Shown here in pieces: positions 59,594 to 64,000 of a DNA stretch of 64,000 nt. This DNA is from Spirochaetota bacterium (GTDB lineage Bacteria > Spirochaetota > Brachyspiria > Brachyspirales > JACRPF01): contig JACRPF010000005.1 of assembly GCA_016214035.1 (NCBI GenBank), positions 186,001 to 250,000 of the forward strand, given 5' to 3'. Below the pieces are notes generated by a model. The model had not been told where the DNA came from. It was given only the letters and a program-made list of their open reading frames with translations, and ran no database searches. Both the position numbers and the translations under genes were made by a program. Positions within the stretch are counted from its first letter, which is position 1, and the number at the start of each line of letters is the position of its first letter.

Positions 59594-61873
59594 ATGCTGC
59601 CGATACGGTTCATGCCTGTCAGCTTCAGAGGGCGTATTATACTGGTGTTCAGTATCCTCATTGTTGCATTTCTCGGTGTCATGATATCGCTGGAGATCGT
59701 CGGCATTCCCGGCACTCCGATGAAAGGCAAATATGCCTCATATCGCGCAGGAATTCTGAACGACATGGTGATTGTTTCCGGTCTTCTTAATCAGCGTATT
59801 GAGAGCTGGTTCAATGAACGCCGTATCGACATCAGCGGTTTGGCCACATCACCGATGCGCCGCCGGATGATCGAAAGCGTCGGGGCTGACGCCGATCGTG
59901 TTCTTGACGATGAACTTGCTGAATTCCTGAAATGGAATCCCAAGATAGATTCCATTGCGATCATTGATGCCGACCGTGTTTCCATCCGCGCCGTCCGCGG
60001 CGGTTTTTACGGCGCACGGAATATCGGCGATATCGGCATTGCCGCCGACCGGTTTCGCCGGCTTATCATCCCCGGCTATCTTGAAGCCGTCGATGTGTAC
60101 AGACCGGCGGATATGACCCCGCACATACGGATTATCCGCCAGGTCACATCCACCGACGGGCAGAACAGAATCATCGGCATTATTGTTGCCGAAATGGATA
60201 TTGAGAACATGCTGCGTCATATTGAAACGGCGCTTAACGATATCACCTCACGTAAATGGACGTTCGTTCTGGCCTGCGCTATCGACGGCGCCGTGACACT
60301 GTTTCGTGAACAGGGAGCCGTCACCGGACCGGGGCGGGAGACCGTGCCGGTAACGGCGGTGTTCACCCCGATCAGGATGGCGCTGTCGGGTATTAACGGG
60401 CCCTACGACGGACCTGATAACAAGGGACGCCCCGTCCTTGCGTTTCACCGGCAGATACGGCTCGATCTCAATGTCGCTTTAGCTATCGTACTTTCCATGG
60501 ACCGTACGAAGGCGCTTGCCCCGGCGGGAGAAGAGATTCTGCGGCAAAGCATACTGTGGATTGTCATGCTCCTTTCGGGTATCGCGCTCATCTTTCTGCT
60601 TGCACGGCAGATAACCCGTCCCATCAACGAGCTGAGCGACGCGGCCCGCAGGGTTGCAGCCGGTGACCTTACCGTACACATCGAGACGTCTGGCGAGTCC
60701 GAGATAGGTGAGCTTGCGATTGTTTTCAATAACATGGTTTCACGTCTGCAGCAGCTCCATCAGGACCTCGAGCGGGAGGTCATTGCGCGCACCCGTGAGC
60801 TTCAGACGCTCGCCAAGCGCCAGGAGGCGATACTTTCCGCCATCCCCGACATCATCGCTGAGGTGGATAATAACAAGGTGTTTACGTGGTCGAACAATGC
60901 CGGATTTGAATTCTACGGCCCGGACCTTATCGGAAAAGAGGCGTCGTACTTTTTCGAGGGTGAACAGCCCACGTATGATGTGGTGGCTCCGCTGTTTCGC
61001 GGTTCCGAAAAGGTTATCTATGTGGAGAGCTGGCAGCGGCGCAGAGACGGTGAAAAAAGGCTTCTGGCATGGTGGTGCAACAGTCTGGTGGATGACGCCG
61101 GAGCGGTTACCGGCGCCATATCGACGGCGCGTGATATCACCGATCAGCGGAACACGGAAAAGGCGCTTCTGCAGGCGGATAAGCTGAGCACGCTCGGAAT
61201 TCTCTCCACCGGCATAGCGCATGAGATCAATCAGCCGATGATGGCAATCTCCATGGCGCTTGAGAACATCGCGCTCAGGCACGGCGATGCTGCATACGTG
61301 CTCGACAAGGTCGCCGGGATGTCGGCGTATGTCCAGCGCGTGAAGACGATCATCGAAGGCATCAAGACATTTGCGCGCGATCACGAAGCGGCTCCCGGCA
61401 GCAGCTTTTCCGTGAATGAGGGCATCGGCAATGTGATAAATCTGGTGGGCACGCAGTACCGTCTGCATGAGATAACGCTGTCGCTGTCGCTGGATGAAAC
61501 GATACCGCCGGTGAGCGGGGACCTCTACCGTTTCGAACAGGTGGTGTTGAATCTTATTTCCAACGCAAAGTACGCTGTTGACCACAGGACATTGCCGGCA
61601 GGAACCGAATTCCGCAAGGAGATATCCATCGCCACGTCGCATGAAGGCGCACATGTAGTCATGCGTATACGCGACAACGGCACCGGGATGAACGAAGACG
61701 TGGCGCGAAAAATATTTTCGCCGTTTTTCTCAACCAAACCCATCGGCGAAGGTACCGGCATGGGATTGTCCATCTCGTACGGCATCATCAAAAGCATGGG
61801 CGGCGACATTACGGCGGAAAGCGTGCCGGGAAGTTACACGGTGCTTACCGTAACCCTCCCCGCAGTGACATGA
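59594..61873 (+). CDS. Membrane sensor histidine kinase with Cache-HAMP-PAS
   Basis: A 759-aa kinase starting at 59594 (AAGGAA upstream). It has a membrane helix (about 14-34), a periplasmic Cache-like domain (about 40-310), a second helix (about 318-338), HAMP (338-391), PAS (about 408-515) and a HisKA domain with His543 in GIAHEINQPM. The HATPase domain has NLISNAKYAV, DNGTGMNE and GEGTGMGLSISYGI. It is a plain, not hybrid, kinase, and no response regulator is adjacent. The upstream solute-binding protein gene is in the same operon and may supply the ligand. Confidence 0.9.
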   Translation: MLPIRFMPVSFRGRIILVFSILIVAFLGVMISLEIVGIPGTPMKGKYASYRAGILNDMVIVSGLLNQRIESWFNERRIDISGLATSPMRRRMIESVGADADRVLDDELAEFLKWNPKIDSIAIIDADRVSIRAVRGGFYGARNIGDIGIAADRFRRLIIPGYLEAVDVYRPADMTPHIRIIRQVTSTDGQNRIIGIIVAEMDIENMLRHIETALNDITSRKWTFVLACAIDGAVTLFREQGAVTGPGRETVPVTAVFTPIRMALSGINGPYDGPDNKGRPVLAFHRQIRLDLNVALAIVLSMDRTKALAPAGEEILRQSILWIVMLLSGIALIFLLARQITRPINELSDAARRVAAGDLTVHIETSGESEIGELAIVFNNMVSRLQQLHQDLEREVIARTRELQTLAKRQEAILSAIPDIIAEVDNNKVFTWSNNAGFEFYGPDLIGKEASYFFEGEQPTYDVVAPLFRGSEKVIYVESWQRRRDGEKRLLAWWCNSLVDDAGAVTGAISTARDITDQRNTEKALLQADKLSTLGILSTGIAHEINQPMMAISMALENIALRHGDAAYVLDKVAGMSAYVQRVKTIIEGIKTFARDHEAAPGSSFSVNEGIGNVINLVGTQYRLHEITLSLSLDETIPPVSGDLYRFEQVVLNLISNAKYAVDHRTLPAGTEFRKEISIATSHEGAHVVMRIRDNGTGMNEDVARKIFSPFFSTKPIGEGTGMGLSISYGIIKSMGGDITAESVPGSYTVLTVTLPAVT

Positions 61874-61885
61874 GACTGCGCAGCC

Positions 61886-62773
61886 TCACACATATATCAC
61901 CTCATAGGTACCCGATCCGCGGAATACGATTGTCGGGCAGCGCCGCTCCTGATCGCTCGTGAGGATGACGTGGTTGTGACAGCCGTGGAGGTTTTCCCAC
62001 ACGCCGTCACCGTCGATGCCGCGGCGCATGGGGTTATGCCCCACGATGACGGGGATATCCGGCGGACAGCCGAGCGATGAGCGCATCATCTCAAGGTCGC
62101 TGTTGCCGTAGAGCGATTCATGGGGCGGCAGATTGAGCTCGTTGATGCGGTTCCACACGAGCGCACGGCGCACCGATTCGTTCGCCCGGATGTTGATGAT
62201 ATCTTCGCGTTTCACGCCGCCGTGCGGAGGGCCCGCGTGCATGGCGACGAACTTCGGGTGCATGATGAAATACGGCAGCAGCTGAAAAAAATCCTCCATG
62301 CGCGCCACATACTCGTCGCCGCGTTTACGCTTGAGATAGAGCCGGAACACCATGCCCTGCGCCACGCCGCCTTTCATGTACGTCGACGAGAACGAATCGT
62401 GATTGCCGCGCAGATACAGCACGCCTGCCGGCGCCTCGACGAAGAGCCTGAAAAGAAGATCGAGCATCATGAGCGATGATTCCATCTCGTCAAGGTGGCT
62501 CGCCCGCGACTCGTGGAACGCATCGCCGAGGAGCACGAGTACGGCCTCGTTGGCGCGTATGCGATTGAGCAGATGGTCGTGATGCATCACCCGTTTGAGA
62601 TTGTCGGTGTTCGCGTGAAGATCGCCCACGATGACGATATCGCGTTTGTCGTCCGGCGGGAATGTCACAAGCCCCCCCGGCATGCCGTCAACGGCGCGCG
62701 GGCGCAGTGTTTCATCCATGGTGCGCACAATCTCGCTCACCGCGAGCAGGCGTTCCATCGCTTTCTCGCTCAT
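61886..62773 (-). CDS. Calcineurin-like metallophosphoesterase
   Basis: A 295-aa phosphoesterase with the dimetal motifs in order: DIVIVGDLHANTDNL, VLVLLGDAFHESR, YLRGNHDSFSS, FVAMHAGPPHGG (His) and VIVGHNPMRRG (GH). It resembles bacterial Ser/Thr-phosphatase-like proteins. The substrate (phosphoprotein, nucleotide or other) is not determinable. It starts 1-2 bp after the helicase stop, in a tight leftward operon, and is convergent with the histidine kinase gene. Confidence 0.88.
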   Translation of the reverse strand: MSEKAMERLLAVSEIVRTMDETLRPRAVDGMPGGLVTFPPDDKRDIVIVGDLHANTDNLKRVMHHDHLLNRIRANEAVLVLLGDAFHESRASHLDEMESSLMMLDLLFRLFVEAPAGVLYLRGNHDSFSSTYMKGGVAQGMVFRLYLKRKRGDEYVARMEDFFQLLPYFIMHPKFVAMHAGPPHGGVKREDIINIRANESVRRALVWNRINELNLPPHESLYGNSDLEMMRSSLGCPPDIPVIVGHNPMRRGIDGDGVWENLHGCHNHVILTSDQERRCPTIVFRGSGTYEVIYV

Positions 62774-62774
62774 C

Positions 62775-64000
62775 TCACGCCCCGAAGAACGACGACATGT
62801 CGTTCATGATGTCGTTGATGGACCCGGAGACCACGGGCACGTCCGGCAGCGAGCGGCGGAATTTCACGCCGTAGTTTTTGGTGAGCATGCGCTTGTCGAG
62901 GAGGAGCACCACGCCGCGGTCGGTTTTGCTGCGGATAAGCCGCCCGAATCCCTGTTTGAATTTGATGACCGCGAGCGGTGTGATGTAATCGATGAAAGCG
63001 TTCCCGCCGTTGGCCTCGATGTATTCCTGGCGGGCCTCGGTTATCGGGTCGGTGGGCACGACGAACGGTATTTTCGGGATGATGATCATCTCAAGGTGTT
63101 CGCCCACAACGTCAACGCCCTCCCAGAACGAATCGACACCGAAGAGGATGTTGTTCGCCGACGCACGGAACGTCTCGAGCAGAGTGTTCCGATGGAGCGT
63201 TCCGGACTGCGTGAGCACGTTCACGCCCATCGCCGCCAGGTCGTCGCGCGTTTTGTTGTACACTGCCGAAAGAGTCGCGAACGAGGTGAAAAGCGCGAAG
63301 CACCTGCCCCGGGTTATCGTCATGGCCTGTTTCACGTAGCGGACGATATCACCGATGAATCCGCTGCCGACGGGTTCGTCGACGTCGGTGGCGATGTACA
63401 GCCGCGCGTGGTTGTGGTAATCGTACGGGGATGCAAGCTGTTCGGCGATGAAGCGTTCCGGTAGGATGCGCGTGAGTCCGAGCCGCTCTGAGAAAAAGTC
63501 GAACGACGAATCGATTGAGAGTGTCGCGCTGGTGAGTACCACCGATTCGAAACGGCTGTAGAGATGCTTGTCGAGATATGAGGCGACCTCCACCGGCGTG
63601 AGGTGCCAGTTGAGGTAAAGCGCGCCTTTCCGCGAGAGAAACACCTCGAACCAGCGTATGTACTCGTCGGGCTGCCAGTCGACTGCCGCGTTCAGCCCGC
63701 TGACGAGCGACCGCAGTCTGCCGATGTAGATGTCGGCGCCGTTGGTTATCTGCGTGTGTTCTATCTGATATTCACGGGCGATGTCGGTGAAACGCGTCTT
63801 CACGAGTTCCGCTGTGTTCACGAGCGCATTGAGCGCGCTCACCAGTCCCCGGAGTATCGTGCTCCCGAGCTGCCAGTGCTCGGTTTTTGCGAACGCCTCG
63901 CTCACGCGGAAACGGTAACCGTGTTCGGATGTCCCCGTGATATACTCGCGGCAATATGACAGAAAATCCTTCGCCACGCGTTCCACCGTGTCGCGTGCGT
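62775..64000 (-). CDS. DinG-like superfamily 2 helicase, C-terminal part
   Basis: The frame stays open through the window edge at 64000, so at least 408 residues of the C terminus are present and the N terminus (Walker A, iron-sulfur region) is missing. Visible motifs are VVLTSATLSIDSSFDF (motif III/IV area), FALFTSFATL, ILFGVDSFWEGVDVVGEHLE (motif V) and FKQGFGRLIRSKTDRG (motif VI), as in DinG/XPD-type 5'-3' DNA helicases involved in repair. The in-frame GTG at 63986 is not the start. It is in an operon with a metallophosphoesterase. Confidence 0.88.
   Translation of the reverse strand, partial: ARDTVERVAKDFLSYCREYITGTSEHGYRFRVSEAFAKTEHWQLGSTILRGLVSALNALVNTAELVKTRFTDIAREYQIEHTQITNGADIYIGRLRSLVSGLNAAVDWQPDEYIRWFEVFLSRKGALYLNWHLTPVEVASYLDKHLYSRFESVVLTSATLSIDSSFDFFSERLGLTRILPERFIAEQLASPYDYHNHARLYIATDVDEPVGSGFIGDIVRYVKQAMTITRGRCFALFTSFATLSAVYNKTRDDLAAMGVNVLTQSGTLHRNTLLETFRASANNILFGVDSFWEGVDVVGEHLEMIIIPKIPFVVPTDPITEARQEYIEANGGNAFIDYITPLAVIKFKQGFGRLIRSKTDRGVVLLLDKRMLTKNYGVKFRRSLPDVPVVSGSINDIMNDMSSFFGA

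Noticed and set aside
62775-63986. Complete helicase starting at the in-frame GTG 63986
   Set aside because: The frame stays open to the window edge and the ATPase motifs expected upstream are missing, so it is a truncated gene.
1-64000. CRISPR arrays, riboswitches, insertion sequences or prophage
   Set aside because: I saw no regularly spaced repeats, no transposase or integrase motif, no target-site duplications and no recognisable riboswitch core.

Overview
The window looks like chromosome from a Gram-negative, chemotactic heterotroph of moderately high GC. The likeliest home is the phylum Spirochaetota. This is inferred from the core genes: a Nif3-like protein, a DUF2225 protein and an LptF/LptG-type permease in one run, a PerR-type peroxide regulator, and a large MCP. 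The many AraC regulators, UroD-like proteins, sugar-phosphate isomerases and odd glycoside hydrolases fit a polysaccharide degrader of anoxic sediment or gut. I see no phage, transposase, CRISPR array or rRNA, and one tRNA.

Layout. 1-3756: the edge of a secreted protein and two tandem paralogous PAS histidine kinases. 3785-8324: a coupled thioesterase/membrane protein/ABC ATPase operon, an AraC regulator, and a sugar dehydrogenase with a hydroxypyruvate-isomerase-like enzyme. 8460-13587: a five-gene leftward cluster (two related unknown proteins, a phytoene-desaturase-like oxidoreductase, an SDR, an NTF2/SnoaL-like protein). 13796-16090: two secreted repeat proteins. 16148-32177: carbohydrate functions, with two UroD-like proteins, rpiB-glgC, a LacI/glycoside hydrolase operon, and an amino-sugar block (amidohydrolase, NagB-like, GH20-like) surrounded by AraC regulators. 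32890-39634: a glycosidase-like propeller protein, a PhnP-like hydrolase, a lone ketoacyl synthase and a large secreted protein. 39719-42356: radA, perR and an Fpg/Nei glycosylase. 42366-54740: the MCP, Nif3/DUF2225/permease/cNMP run, surE-TPR, a lipoprotein with a HAD phosphatase, and an XRE-cupin regulator with an acyl-CoA ligase. 54750-64000: tRNA-Leu, a FAD oxidoreductase with its AraC neighbour, mnmA, a solute-binding protein with a histidine kinase, a metallophosphoesterase and a truncated DinG-like helicase.

The most striking regulatory pattern is a recurrent leaderless promoter. At nine genes (both tandem kinases, five AraC regulators, radA and a secreted beta-helix protein) a sigma70-like -10 element ends exactly 6 nt (once 7 nt) before the ATG and no Shine-Dalgarno sequence is visible. 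Other genes in the same window have ordinary leaders with clear SD sequences, and tightly packed operon members often overlap by ATGA. Other regulatory DNA includes a near-perfect PerR box at perR, a 34-bp near-palindrome touching the LacI start codon, and a 45-bp element present at both amino-sugar transcription units. Notable protein anomalies are an MnmA lacking the usual second catalytic cysteine, a NagB-like protein with a changed active-site Asp, a UroD-like protein without the His-x-Cys zinc motif, and a zinc-finger-less Fpg/Nei.
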